DNA of 64,000 nucleotides from Rhizophagus irregularis (Eukaryota > Glomeromycota > Glomeromycetes > Glomerales > Glomeraceae): positions 3,224,001 to 3,288,000 of the forward strand of contig NC_089436.1 of NCBI RefSeq assembly GCF_026210795.1. The letters are read 5' to 3'. Position numbers and translations under genes: made by a program. Below, one piece after another: positions 1 to 9,968 of the stretch (positions are counted from its first letter, which is position 1; each line of letters starts with the position of its first letter). The notes below the pieces were generated by a model. It made no database searches. It saw only the letters and a program-made list of their open reading frames with translations, and was not told the origin of the DNA.

Positions 1-1102
1 AGACGGAATTGGAATTGGTGAATTGGCCTGGAATTTTATCGTTGATGGAGCTATGGCTCTAAGTCTTGATAATAAAATCAAAGAAGGTTACAGATTTATA
101 GTTGATCATTATCATCCTGATGATGATATATGGCTTTTTGGTTTTAGTCGTGGCGCTTATACTGCGAGATGTATTGCTGGAATGTTAAGAAATTGTGGAA
201 TATTAAATCGAGAAATCAACCCTGATCAAATTGACAAAAGTGTTGATCTCGCTTATGGTTTTTATCGTGATAGAGATTTAGCTAAGCACCCGGAAGCAAA
301 AGCTTCTGAAGAATTTAAAAAATCTTTCAGTTATCCTGATTCTAAAAAACCAATTATAAAATTCCTTGGATTATGGGATACTGTTGGCGCTCATGGTTTA
401 CCCGGTTATGCAATTGGTGAAGGTTTTAGATATTTGGAATTCTATGATCAAACTGTACCTAGTATAGTTAAAAATGCTTATCAAGCTTTAGCTATTCATG
501 AAAACAATGCTTTCTTTGAACCTTGTCGTATACTTCCGAATAAATCTGCACCTGATACTACCGTAAAAGAGACTTGGTTTCCGGGTGTACATAGTGAAAT
601 AGGTGGTGGAACGTTTTTATCATTTAAAGGCAATGAAAGAATAACTAATGCAACTCTTTTGTGGATGATAGAAAATATCGTGGAAGTTGGAGGTTTATTA
701 ATGCATGATGATATCGAGACTTATCGTAATCGTTTCTCTCCTGATATTGGACCTTCTTGGAACCTTATGAATTATATATTTGATCATATCAGTTTTATTC
801 TTCCAACGATAACGGTTAAAGATAGAACTATTCCATTAGAATTGGATTCTAGTAAAAAACTTTTAAGAATAGATTCTAGTCAAAAATGTTTAAGAAAAGA
901 TCTTCTTTATAGGGATGGTGATTGGTTGCTTCCATTTGGTGTTAGGTCATATCTATGTACTCATTATAATTCGAAAACATATGAAGAATTTCGTAAAGTT
1001 ATAGAAACGAATGGAATTAGACTATATAATAAAGATGATAATAAAAATATAAGATACGATATGGATATAAGCAAAAATGCACAAGTGGATACTCGTCCAT
1101 AA
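1..1102 (+). CDS. DUF2235 alpha/beta-hydrolase, 5' end outside the window
   Basis: The reading frame is open from base 2, so the start codon lies upstream of the window. The protein matches the two DUF2235 genes at 53802 and 57002 along its whole visible length. Visible catalytic elements are the nucleophile elbow GFSRGAYTAR (Ser codon near 146), the Asp motif LWDTVGA and the His motif WFPGVHSEIGGG. This is the Ser-Asp-His layout of the DUF2235 (Tle1-like phospholipase) family of bacterial type VI effectors. In fungi the substrate is unknown. An in-frame 27-bp duplication lies near the C-terminus (845-898). The paralogues suggest about 45 N-terminal residues are missing from view. I am confident of the family but not of the function. 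Confidence 0.9.
   Translation, partial: DGIGIGELAWNFIVDGAMALSLDNKIKEGYRFIVDHYHPDDDIWLFGFSRGAYTARCIAGMLRNCGILNREINPDQIDKSVDLAYGFYRDRDLAKHPEAKASEEFKKSFSYPDSKKPIIKFLGLWDTVGAHGLPGYAIGEGFRYLEFYDQTVPSIVKNAYQALAIHENNAFFEPCRILPNKSAPDTTVKETWFPGVHSEIGGGTFLSFKGNERITNATLLWMIENIVEVGGLLMHDDIETYRNRFSPDIGPSWNLMNYIFDHISFILPTITVKDRTIPLELDSSKKLLRIDSSQKCLRKDLLYRDGDWLLPFGVRSYLCTHYNSKTYEEFRKVIETNGIRLYNKDDNKNIRYDMDISKNAQVDTRP
845..898 (+). repeat. 27-bp in-frame tandem duplication in the DUF2235 gene
   Basis: Two 27-bp copies starting GATTCTAGT lie head to tail and encode DSSKKLLRI then DSSQKCLRK. The paralogues at 53802 and 57002 have only one copy before KDLLYRDGDWLLPFG. The copies have already diverged at several bases, and the frame is kept. 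Confidence 0.85.
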
Positions 1103-1399
1103 TCAAGGAAGATATGATTTATTGAACAATTTCACTTAGTTTCAAGTAAATTACAGTATTAGATTGATAATGCCACTTTCAAATAGATTTAATATATAAT
1201 TTTTACTTTAGAGATACTACAAGAACAAATAATATTTTATTTAATAACATTTTCACGATCACTTTTATTTTTTTAAATTTAGTTCTTCACAATTATAGAC
1301 AAAGTAAAATAAAATTATTAATATATTTTAAAGAATTATTTTTTTTATGTGTATTGTGTATAATACAAGTTAAACCATTATTTTTCATTGTTAAAACAA

Positions 1400-1411
1400 A
1401 GGTAAAAAGAT
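1400..1411. repeat. LINE target-site duplication, left copy
   Basis: AGGTAAAAAGAT occurs here and again at 25475-25486. It brackets the A-rich 3' tail (minus strand) and the 5' end of the LINE. Confidence 0.8.
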
Positions 1412-1596
1412 TTTATTTTTTATTTTATTTTTATTTTTAAGATATAGACTCGACTGGGGTCGAACGCTAAATAGGAATAAACATGGTCTAAAAGATCAAT
1501 AAATTCTAAGCTAGTGTTTTACCCAACCTCTCAGGAGAAGCCTGAAGGGGTCGTCTTGCCCATTATTCTATAGAACAATCAAGCATAACCTGGAGT

Positions 1597-3216
1597 CTAA
1601 AACGGACTATCAAATGCAAAAGAAGAACTAAAAAAATTAAAATTAAAATTACATGAAGAAGAAAAATTATCTATATCTAACTCAAAACTACTAGGGTGCC
1701 GGACAGAAGATAACCATCCACCAGAGTGTAAAAAATTACAAGTGCACAAAATCAACCACATCGGTACTTGCGGTAAGTGAGAAGGGCGAGTAGACGGGGC
1801 CGAGGAAATCCAAGGATGAAGTGATCGGCGAGAAATACCATCCGGGGGTAAAAAGTTCGTCCTAACTCTGGGTTGAGAAAGATTTTGTGATCTGTTATGA
1901 GAAGTAGAGGCAACTCTAGAGCGAGTAATAGGTTGTGATGTTTTATGATCACGTGACTTCAAAGGTTTTTTCTTACGAAAATCGCGTTTGCGTTTGGGCG
2001 TAATTCCATTACGCAGTTCCCACAATTTCAACAGAGAACAATGTTTAGGCCATATTTGTTGGTAGATTCGTTCGTGAAATGAGGTTAAGAATTCCCATAT
2101 AATTGAACGGGTAAGTTTGTCATTAAAGGTGAAAGATCGTACTAAATTATAAAAGTCTTGTGAAACAAGTTGGTGTATAATTAAATATATTGGATGAGTG
2201 AAAGAATTTGACTCCGAGATCGGTAATAGGAGATCAAATCGATCGATGGATTGTTTAATAAAGATAGGATTAGAGGAAGTATGCTTCTCAAGAAGATGTT
2301 GTAATATGACTTTATGTTCTAATAGGGTAGTGTTGATTATAGGTAAAAGTTTCGAACAAATTCCCAAATGTTCATTAGTATCTTGATGGTTGTTACAAAC
2401 CGGGCAAGGTATATGATTGTCAGGATAAAGATCAGGATAATGTTTGGTAAGGACGTCACCACAAGGAAGAATATGATTAAGTGCTTTAATTTTAAAAGCG
2501 TTGTGTGATGATTTGGTAGAACTGCATACATCGGACGTGGGATTAAATTGTAACCACGCTCTAGTTAGAGGCCAATGTATTGAGGACAAGGGAAATCTAT
2601 CGAAAATGGGTGAAAGTAAAGAATTACCCAAAAATTGACTAAAAGTGTAAGTATCTGTAAGATTATGACAGAATTTTCTAATGTCGCGGTCAATTGGTGC
2701 AATAGAGGCCCAAATAGGGGTCATTAAAGAACCCGGTAGAGTTGCAGGATTAATCTCGTAAGGTGCAAGTTGACGTGCAGCATTAGCTAAGCTATCGGCC
2801 ATATCATTCCAAAAATCATTGGAGTGAGCTTTGACTTTGTGTAGGTGGACGATCAATGATTTTTTCATAATTAACGTGTCAATCAAACGCCACGCTAAAT
2901 GGTTATTGCATTTCAGCTTTCTTCTGATGGAAGTTAATTTGTTTGTAACAGCATGGAAGGTATGAATGACGTTCAACGAGTCTGTGAAAATATCCAATTC
3001 ACTCTCATCGGGAACAGCAATAATAGCTGTTAAAAGCGCGTACACTTCCGCTTTAGTAGAAGACGGATTAAAAGATAAAGCGCCTTTGTAAGATGGTGGA
3101 GGAGGTTCAGAATCAGGAGTTGCATCAGTAATCTCGATCCAAGCAAAACCCATTTGAGTTTGAGTAGAAGAATTAACATCTATAGGGGAAAAAGAACCAT
3201 CAGTGTAAAAAATAAA
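1597..3216 (-). pseudogene. LINE ORF2, C-terminal part: RNase H and 3' domain
   Basis: This frame opens with YTDGS (first catalytic Asp, near 3207) and continues through MGFAWIEI and the KAEVYALLTAI segment (Glu). ELDIFTDS supplies the next Asp and NDMADSLAN follows, as in RNase H type 1 of LINEs. Further on is a Cys/His cluster, CPVCNNHQDTNEHLGIC, and a basic Ser/Arg-rich tail. The reverse transcriptase frame stops at 3379 and this frame is offset from it. Conserved-looking sequence between them (LDSYLEENLLLF, then a LIIQLLEIAKQFLLRKK segment) links the two if one base is missing near 3405 and one in the homopolymer at 3217-3224. It is therefore probably the end of ORF2 rather than a separate gene. 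Confidence 0.8.
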
Positions 3217-3378
3217 TTTTTTTTCGAAGTAAAAATTGTTTAGCTATTTCTAAAAGTTGAATAATTAAATCTCTATTTCCTACAAAAATATTTTTAATAA
3301 AGAGGGAGGAAGAGATATTTAAATTTAAATTGATTGAATTATTAGTAAATAACAAAAGATTCTCCTCTAAGTATGAGT

Positions 3379-6300
3379 CTAAAGAGGATAGAATAGGAAT
3401 CGTTGGGGTAAAACGTTAGGTACAATTAATCTATGTTTGTTATATGTAAAAGCTTGAGTACGAAGGGTGTGTAAAGATGTAGTTGGGAAAATAAAAGATT
3501 TATCTAATTTTATAAAAGGTCTATTAGGTATAAAAGATTTTGCGTGAACATTAAAAAGAATTAAATGTGATGTTAAAGAAACAATAACACATTTTGGGCG
3601 TAAATCGCCACTAAAAGGTACGCTATGACCACAGTGACCTGTACAAGGTCGTAGAATAGGGGTTACTTTTTTGGGTGTCAAGTTGATTCTAGTATCAGCG
3701 TTAACCTCAGGAAGGTAATGTGTTCGATAAGTGAGGCTGGTACCGTATAAATCATTTTGTTGTTCAATCGTCTTGCCATACAGTTCACACTGGTGTACTG
3801 CGTCCCAGGAAATAGTCCATTCATTTTTGGGACGATATTTACATGCTTTTCGTATAGAAGGAGACATAGAATCAAATCTGGCTGGGGGTGAAACCATTAA
3901 ATCTCGTAAGAGGCGACGTGAACTATCGTTCACCAAAATGTTAAATTTTTCAAGATTTTGAAACCACTTGGGCGTAGGACCTTTGAAATTGGCCTTGGGG
4001 TTTTGTTTTTTAACGTCTTTCCAAGTACTTAGAAAATAGCCATCAAGGGATGTTAATTGATCCATAAACATTATACGTTTTTTCTGTAAACTTTGAAGGT
4101 CTTTAGTGGATAAAGAATCTAGAGAATTAAATGAATTAAAATATGAAACTATAGAATTACCACCACCAGTGATACACGTATTACAGTGTGGTAAAAAAGT
4201 TATATGAAACGTGTTGAATAAACGTAATTGTCGAGTCAAAAGGGATTGATAATTTGACGAAATAGGGTTGACTAAGTCCTTAGACGTCGGGAAATTGGGA
4301 ATCCAAAATTCATATTGTGTATTCAAAATTTTTTGTAAACCAATAGTGGAGAACATAGGGGTGTTAAAAATAACATTAACAATTGATATATGTGAATAAA
4401 ATTGGTTATAAAAAAAACTATTAATAGAAGGAAATAATTTGTTATGAATAATATTATTATGTGTAGAAATTGGTAATTTTAAATGTTGTTTAAAAAGTTT
4501 TTTAACAGGGGCTAATAAAAGGTCACATTGTGACCTTGTAAAAATAGTAAATTGATTAATATATTCTAATTTGGGTAATAATACTTTGTTAATAATATAA
4601 ATAAGGTGATCATGAGTTATCTTTTTAAAGCGCATTGTATACGCGAAATGATTAATTATTTTTTTGATCTTTTTAAGCGTCGGCGTGTGTGAGTTAAATG
4701 CATTAATATAAATACCAAGAATTCGATTAGATGAGGCCCGTGACGCTGTTTTAATCGTTATTGATTTGTCAGGGGTGACTTGAAATTGTAATTCCTTGTT
4801 ACAAAATTTAGGAATGTTGGTAAGGATGGTGTATTTGTCATGGTTAATGGTAATATTTGCCATGTCATAGAAAGAATTCGCAATTTGGAGATTGGATTCC
4901 AACTGCGATTTGGAAGATGCAAACCAGCTGGTATCATCAAGATAACCCACCACAGATGCTGAGTAATTAATCTGAAGGTCGGAATCAGGTTGGTAAATAT
5001 TAGTAATTTTGTTGACGCTGGTAATATGAAGGTTATTGGTTAACTGTGAAAGGTGTGTGAACATGGGATCATAATAAATAATCCATAATAGCGGACTGAT
5101 GACTTTTCCTTGGTCAATACCCTGAAGTACATCAAAATCGGCGGATAAGCCAAAGGGTAAAATAACATTATTTTTCCGATTACTAAATAGAGAAATTAAA
5201 AGAGTGGTAATCGTATCGGGAAAATGGAGGCGTTGTAATGCTAGTCGTAGTAGAGATTTATTAACTCTATCGTAAGCCTTGCTAAGGTCTTGTAAACCAA
5301 TCCATAATGGTTTCTTATCTTTGTAAGCAGATTCAATTATGTGTTGAATAACTTGTAGCGGTTGTAACGTTGATTGCCCCGTTAGGCCGGCCCGATTATT
5401 TTCATTAATCAGGTTGTACGTTGTAAGCTTGATATTAATTCTTTGTGTCAAAATTTTAACGAATAATTTTCTAAATGTTTCCAATAAGACTATAGGTCTA
5501 GTATTTTCAATTTTGCAGTCCCAAGCCTTAAGTTTGGGTATGGGGAAAAGGAAAGCATGTAACCAGTCCCGTGGGTAAATTTGGACCTGCAATATATAAT
5601 TGAAAAATTTATTAATATATTCTCTAAAGTCTTGGTGTGTATGTTTAATGTCTTCGTATGTGATGCCGGAAATGCCTGCGGCTTTGTTGTTTGGGAGTGA
5701 TGAGATGACTTGGGATAATTCTTCAATTGAGAATTCGTCCTCTAACGAAGTCATATGTTTGCAATCACGGTTGTTGATGGGTTCGTAAGTTGATCTCCAA
5801 TATAACGGGAGGTCTTGAATTGTCATATATTCTTTGACGTTATTAATATCGTTAAGGTCTTTTCCTAACCGTTGAAAATGTAAATTTGATTGTTCTGCTA
5901 TAATATGAGGATTGTTAGTAAATTGAAATTGATTAGTTTCATGATCGTAATAATGTAAATGATCTAATGTTATCTTTTGAGGTTTTCGATTAAGGATACT
6001 GTTAATCATTCTTTTTTGATTATGAATTAAATTATTATTCCTGTCATTAACGTATTTGTTAATATTTTTTAGAGTCCATGAATCTTCTTCTTGTTTGTGC
6101 AAAACAATAGATATACGTAGAAGACTTTGTAAATCTTTTTTGACATTGGATATATTATCCGGCGTCAAAGTATACGGTAGCCAAATAGTACGTTTGGCGT
6201 TAAAATGGACGTCGATAACAAAAATTTGTTTACGCGAATTGTTCCAGGTGTTCCAATAATCTTTCCATTTATCCATATCACCTTGTAGTCTATTAAGTTT

Positions 6301-6740
6301 GATATTAGAAAATTTTCGTAGAATCATACGAAGTAAAAGTATCTTGTTATTGTTTTGTCGTAATGATAACGGTCGCTCCTGTTTTGTATATTTTTTATAT
6401 GAGGAATAAGGGATACATTTCTCTTTTGTTTGTATAATAATATCTTTGATATTTGACCAATATAATTCTATTTGTTGTTCTGGTGTTGTATTTGGTAAAA
6501 TTGATTTGTTAATGTGTTGTCGATAAATAATACCATTGGTAACTTTATAATTAGACCAAGATTCGGTGGTCATTAAATGGTATTTAAAATGAATTTTCGG
6601 GTCTGTGTTAGGTTTGTACGTAGGTGATTTTTCTAGGCTTTTCCTAGAGCTATTGAATTTATTTTTAAAATAATCCTGCGTCAAATAACAACTGAGAGCC
6701 TGATGGTCTGTAGTAAAAAAATCTGCTGAAATATGGTGAG
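3379..6740 (-). pseudogene. LINE ORF2, central part: end of endonuclease plus reverse transcriptase
   Basis: The segment starts with the last APE-endonuclease motif (TTDHQAL, the catalytic D-H pair), cut from the rest of the domain by the Polinton. Reverse transcriptase motifs follow in order: PIPKLK, RPIVLLETFRKLF, motif A DLSKAYDRV, motif B GIDQGKVISPLL and the catalytic YLDD (YLDDTSWFASS). The catalytic residues are intact. The stop at 3379 lies just upstream of the RNase H frame and is attributed to a one-base deletion. In the uninterrupted site the frame passes directly from the endonuclease part at 21861 into this part. Confidence 0.88.
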
Positions 6741-6745
6741 TGTAA
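6741..6745. repeat. Polinton target-site duplication, left copy (TGTAA)
   Basis: TGTAA directly precedes the left terminus GTCGTCGGG. The same 5 bp directly follows the right terminus at 21861-21865. Removing the element and one copy restores the LINE ORF2 frame. Confidence 0.9.
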
Positions 6746-7225
6746 GTCGTCGGGCTGGTAGTGTGTCTCGCTGCGCTCACCCCACCTCGGCCATGGCCTC
6801 GCAGTACCTACATCACCCCTCCGTGGGGCAGGGAACCCCATAGATCCTCCACAATTCTCCACATAGATCCTCCACAAAAATATATAACAAAAAAGGATAA
6901 AATAAGGGAAAAGAGAGGAAAATAAGAGGAATCGGAGAAGTGTGGAGGATGTGGAGGATGTGGAGGACGTTTTAAAAAAATCGGGAGAGGGATCCTCCCA
7001 GAAAAAAGTTTTGATTTTACCCCCCCAGATCCCCCACATCTTCCACATCTTCCACACGTACAGGATTCCATTCATTTTCCTATTGGAAGCAATGAGATAG
7101 CAAACCAGGTAAGTTATTAGCAGGTAAGTCCCTAGAAGGCCTGTAGAGCCATAGAGATATAACCGGGTAGGAGCACGGATCCTTGGAAAAAATATATTCG
7201 GCAATTGAAGATTAGGTAACTATAA
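6746..7225 (+). repeat. Polinton left terminal inverted repeat (480 bp)
   Basis: The repeat starts GTCGTCGGGCTGGTAGTG and matches the reverse complement of 21379-21860. By eye I find one substitution and two single-C length differences. It contains short GGAGGATGT-type direct repeats. Its inner end carries the AATTGAAGAT motif ahead of the gene at 7236. Confidence 0.92.
7203..7212 (+). promoter_or_regulatory. Candidate element-specific promoter motif AATTGAAGAT
   Basis: The decamer lies 23 bp before the ATG of the gene at 7236, inside the TIR. It is followed by TATAAGTAACATA, which is nearly repeated upstream of the F-box gene (15572). The same decamer occurs before the genes starting at 14672, 15572 and 21349. 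A promoter role is inferred. Confidence 0.5.
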
Positions 7226-7235
7226 GTAACATACA

Positions 7236-7751
7236 ATGATAAACTTACACGCCGCCACTTCTCTTGCCGAAGACCTCGGGCTTGATCTTGTAGACATCTA
7301 TGGAATCCGTAAATGGATCCAAATTCAGGCATCACCCCTCAATGACCCGGACATAGTAGCAGAGATGGTCAGAAACCTTCCGGTTAAAGAATTCGGAAAA
7401 CATCTCAAGATTAACAGACTCTGGTATAACTGTTGTAAAGCCGAGTTGTGGAAGCGGCATAAAGAAGCCGAAGAGGTATACAAACAGGCAGTAGACTACT
7501 ACAAAGAAGCCATTGACAATTTCAATGAAGCCGATCAGAAAAAATACACCAGGTTTGCAGGGATGGTAGTAATAGAAAGAGCACTCCTCAGATGCGGCTT
7601 TATAACGCAAGAGTCTGACTGGGAGAAATGGACTCAAATAATGTACAACATCCAATTGCTTAAGGAAGGTCGCACTCCTGACGACTCGGATGATGAATCA
7701 GATGATGGAGAGGTATCTCTCGATGACTCAGATGATGAGGAATACTTTTAG
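7236..7751 (+). CDS. Polinton protein of unknown function with acidic tail
   Basis: The ORF encodes 171 residues from an ATG just inside the left TIR. I recognise no family. The body is mixed-charge and probably helical (a run around KRHKEAEEVYKQAVDYYKEAID). The last 25 residues are strongly acidic, with DDSDDESDD and DDSDDEEYF. Acidic tails of this kind occur in chaperone-like and basic-protein-binding proteins, but nothing here proves such a role. The motif at 7203-7212 sits directly upstream. It converges on the zinc-ribbon gene 10 bp downstream. Confidence 0.75.
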   Translation: MINLHAATSLAEDLGLDLVDIYGIRKWIQIQASPLNDPDIVAEMVRNLPVKEFGKHLKINRLWYNCCKAELWKRHKEAEEVYKQAVDYYKEAIDNFNEADQKKYTRFAGMVVIERALLRCGFITQESDWEKWTQIMYNIQLLKEGRTPDDSDDESDDGEVSLDDSDDEEYF

Positions 7752-7760
7752 AAGGCGGTA

Positions 7761-8081
7761 CTAATCCGTCTTCCTCTTTTTTGCCTCCTTAAGGCATTTA
7801 TCAATACACTGCTTACACGTGTCATCAGAATCTAAGATTTTCTGCCCGAGTTTTTTGCATTGCCGATTGTATGCCGTCTGATGTCTTTTAGCCGCAGTTT
7901 CTTTTTTCTTCTCCTTGGTTTTCTTTTTGATAACCCAGTCTATCCCAGTAAAAGTATTCTTATGCATACCACAAACTGTGCAATCACCATGCAGCCGGTA
8001 ATGCCCATTTGTGGTCATATCTTGTATTTCACTAGCAGTTTCGGTTTTCTTCTTACACTTTAGGCAGTAAAATCGTGTCAT
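7761..8081 (-). CDS. Small basic zinc-ribbon protein (DUF5679-like)
   Basis: From the ATG at 8081 the protein has 106 residues. It starts MTRFYCLKCKKKTE and has CTVCG at 34-38, so C6-C9 and C34-C37 form a four-cysteine zinc ribbon with NGHYRLHGDC between. This resembles the short DUF5679-type ribbons that recur in Polinton-like viruses and large DNA viruses. The rest is very lysine-rich (KKKTKEKKKETAAKRH), with a second Cys cluster CKQCIDKC near the C-terminus. The basic tail suggests nucleic-acid binding, possibly a core or packaging protein (inference). A longer frame upstream has no ATG and is antisense to the integrase, so I chose the internal ATG. Confidence 0.7.
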   Translation of the reverse strand: MTRFYCLKCKKKTETASEIQDMTTNGHYRLHGDCTVCGMHKNTFTGIDWVIKKKTKEKKKETAAKRHQTAYNRQCKKLGQKILDSDDTCKQCIDKCLKEAKKRKTD

Positions 8082-8125
8082 CTTAAGATTTGAAGTCCAA
8101 AATCTTTCCTTTAATTTGTCGTAAT

Positions 8126-9217
8126 ATGTCGCATTTAGAGAATTATTACAAATACTACAATCTCTCCGGAGTACCAGCACGAATTCTAAAAGGTGAGGAG
8201 CACTACAACCTATACAAAAAGCCCCTAAAGGAGAAGTCATCAGAGCGTCCACGAGTAGTTGTATGGAAACCAAATGCGACGCATCAGGCAGATCTCGCAG
8301 AGATGCCAGTCGACCCCAAAGGATTCCACTATTTCCTCGTAGTGGTAGAAGTCGCGGGTAAACGAGTCGATGCAGAGCCCCTAAAGGATAAAACCGCAAA
8401 TAAGGTTCTAAACGGGTTTGTCAAAATCTACAGAAGAAATCGTATTAAGCCACCAACACACAGACTGGAGACAGACTCCGGATCAGAATTCACTAACGAC
8501 CAGGTATGTGATTTTTTCCTGAACAGCCTAGGGGTAATGATGAGGTTCGGCGAACCAGGAAGACACAAACAGCAATCATACGCTGAACGAGCCATCCAAG
8601 CAATCCAGGAACCTCTCCTAAAACGAATGGTGGCACAGGAGTTGAAGACCGGGGTGACATCCGTGGAATGGTCAGAAGATTTCTGTGATGTAGTTAATAA
8701 AATAGATGAAATCTGGCAGAGAAATCCCCCAGACATTCCGACAGGGTCACCCAAAGTGTCAAAAAAGACAGAACTTCTCTCTGAAGGAACACATGTCCGA
8801 GTCAAGTTAGACGAACCTATTTCAGTACTCGGGAATAAACTCCATGGAAAATTTCGTACAGGTGACATAAGATGGAATCCCAATATCCGTGTCATCAAAA
8901 AAATGATCCTCTCACCCGAACAGCCTCCTACGTATCTTCTTGATGGACCACACGGGCGTCTAGATGTATCCAGATGTGCGTACACCCGAAAAGAGTTGCA
9001 GATTGTTCCAGAAAATGAACATCCCCCACCTGACTCCGTGATAAGAGGGCAACCCGAAAGATTTGTACCTGAGCGGATACTCCGGCATCGCATCAGGAAG
9101 GGTCAAGACCAGTATCTAGTCAAGTGGGAACGATACCCAGATACCGAAGCCACTTGGGAACCCGCTGACCGGTTGGAGGAGGATGTCCCTGCCTTAATCC
9201 GCAAGTTTTGGGAATAA
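8126..9217 (+). CDS. DDE integrase with C-terminal chromodomain
   Basis: The protein has 363 residues from the ATG at 8126. The retroviral-integrase core has D56 (HQADLAEMP), D117 (ETDSGSEFT) and E154 (SYAERAIQAI), giving the D,D(36)E spacing typical of Polinton and retroelement integrases. No HHCC zinc finger is evident in the short N-terminus. Residues ~312-363 are a chromodomain (YLVKWERYPDTEATWEP), which in chromoviruses directs integration to marked chromatin. It catalyses 3' processing and strand transfer of element ends, consistent with the 5-bp target duplication. It converges on the protease gene 14 bp away, across a short inverted repeat. Confidence 0.92.
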   Translation: MSHLENYYKYYNLSGVPARILKGEEHYNLYKKPLKEKSSERPRVVVWKPNATHQADLAEMPVDPKGFHYFLVVVEVAGKRVDAEPLKDKTANKVLNGFVKIYRRNRIKPPTHRLETDSGSEFTNDQVCDFFLNSLGVMMRFGEPGRHKQQSYAERAIQAIQEPLLKRMVAQELKTGVTSVEWSEDFCDVVNKIDEIWQRNPPDIPTGSPKVSKKTELLSEGTHVRVKLDEPISVLGNKLHGKFRTGDIRWNPNIRVIKKMILSPEQPPTYLLDGPHGRLDVSRCAYTRKELQIVPENEHPPPDSVIRGQPERFVPERILRHRIRKGQDQYLVKWERYPDTEATWEPADRLEEDVPALIRKFWE

Positions 9218-9232
9218 AAAATAAATATTCCC
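9210..9232. terminator. Inverted repeat between convergent integrase and protease genes
   Basis: GGGAATA and TATTCCC form perfect 7-bp arms around an A-rich loop with AATAAA (9220-9225). It spans the stop codon of the integrase and that of the protease. It could serve 3'-end formation on both strands. This is inferred from position only. Confidence 0.4.
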
Positions 9233-9888
9233 TATTTTTTGTCTCCTCGATTCACATCAGAAACTATCGGGATAAAAACATTCTTCTCATTACAAGTAAG
9301 GGCGATATGTTCACGTGATTCATGGACATCATAATTGTAACGTTTCAGACACGTCCGGCTCAATCCAATCTCCCTATGCTTGTAATCGCTTAAAACCGCG
9401 AGATTCTCAGTGATTACACAATCAGGGGTTAGTTTGATTGACACACCTTTTACCATGCCGAATGTCCTACCAGAACCCGGAGCGCCGGATATGTTATGTG
9501 TAATACTCTTGTCGATATCCAACCCTAATTCTTCAGCGGCTTCCCTCTGAATAAAAGACGCGTTAGCACAAGTGTCTGCTAAACACTGAATTGCTATCCC
9601 ATTGACCTTTCCATCCAGCGCTAAAAGATCTTTAGTATTCTCTAAACGAGCTATGTCAATATCCATCGGGTCATCTTCCCTGATATCCTCTTCTTGTTTT
9701 TCCTCAACTAGGTCTTCCGGAATCTCCGTACTTTTACGAGCAGACTTTAATTCTTCCCGAAGAATCTTGCGGAGTAATTTCCTAAAATCTGCAGACCTTA
9801 ATAAACTTAATGAATCATTTTTGGTGACGGCTTTTATAAGTGTGGGCTTACTACTAGTAACCTTCACAGGAATCTTAATAGGAGTCAT
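9232..9888 (-). CDS. Retropepsin-like aspartic protease (DTC active-site variant)
   Basis: The first ATG (9888) gives 218 residues. The frame is open further upstream to about 9990 and overlaps the end of the Gag gene in the -1 frame. After a basic and then acidic region comes CLADTCANASFIQREAAEELGLDI (D105-T106-C107), the place of the D-T/S-G catalytic motif, followed by a GRTFG flap-like segment and a C-terminal beta-rich half. The pattern is that of retroelement aspartic proteases, with Cys replacing the usual Gly. It would be expected to mature the adjacent Gag. No reverse transcriptase follows. Whether it is made as a Gag-Pro fusion or from its own ATG is undecided. Confidence 0.75.
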   Translation of the reverse strand: MTPIKIPVKVTSSKPTLIKAVTKNDSLSLLRSADFRKLLRKILREELKSARKSTEIPEDLVEEKQEEDIREDDPMDIDIARLENTKDLLALDGKVNGIAIQCLADTCANASFIQREAAEELGLDIDKSITHNISGAPGSGRTFGMVKGVSIKLTPDCVITENLAVLSDYKHREIGLSRTCLKRYNYDVHESREHIALTCNEKNVFIPIVSDVNRGDKK

Positions 9889-9968
9889 TTTAACTGATTT
9901 TTTTGGAACAGATTTAAGAAGTTTCGAGATACTTACACCCTTATCCGAGTTTACTTTTTTTTTGTACT

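Noticed and set aside
6746-7204. ORFs of 87-179 aa reading through the TIRs
   Set aside because: Their sequence is that of the inverted repeat, appears at both ends, differs after single-base indels and has no coding features.
8428-9093. 221-aa ORF antisense to the integrase
   Set aside because: The plus frame has the DDE core and chromodomain, while the antisense ORF has no recognisable motif.
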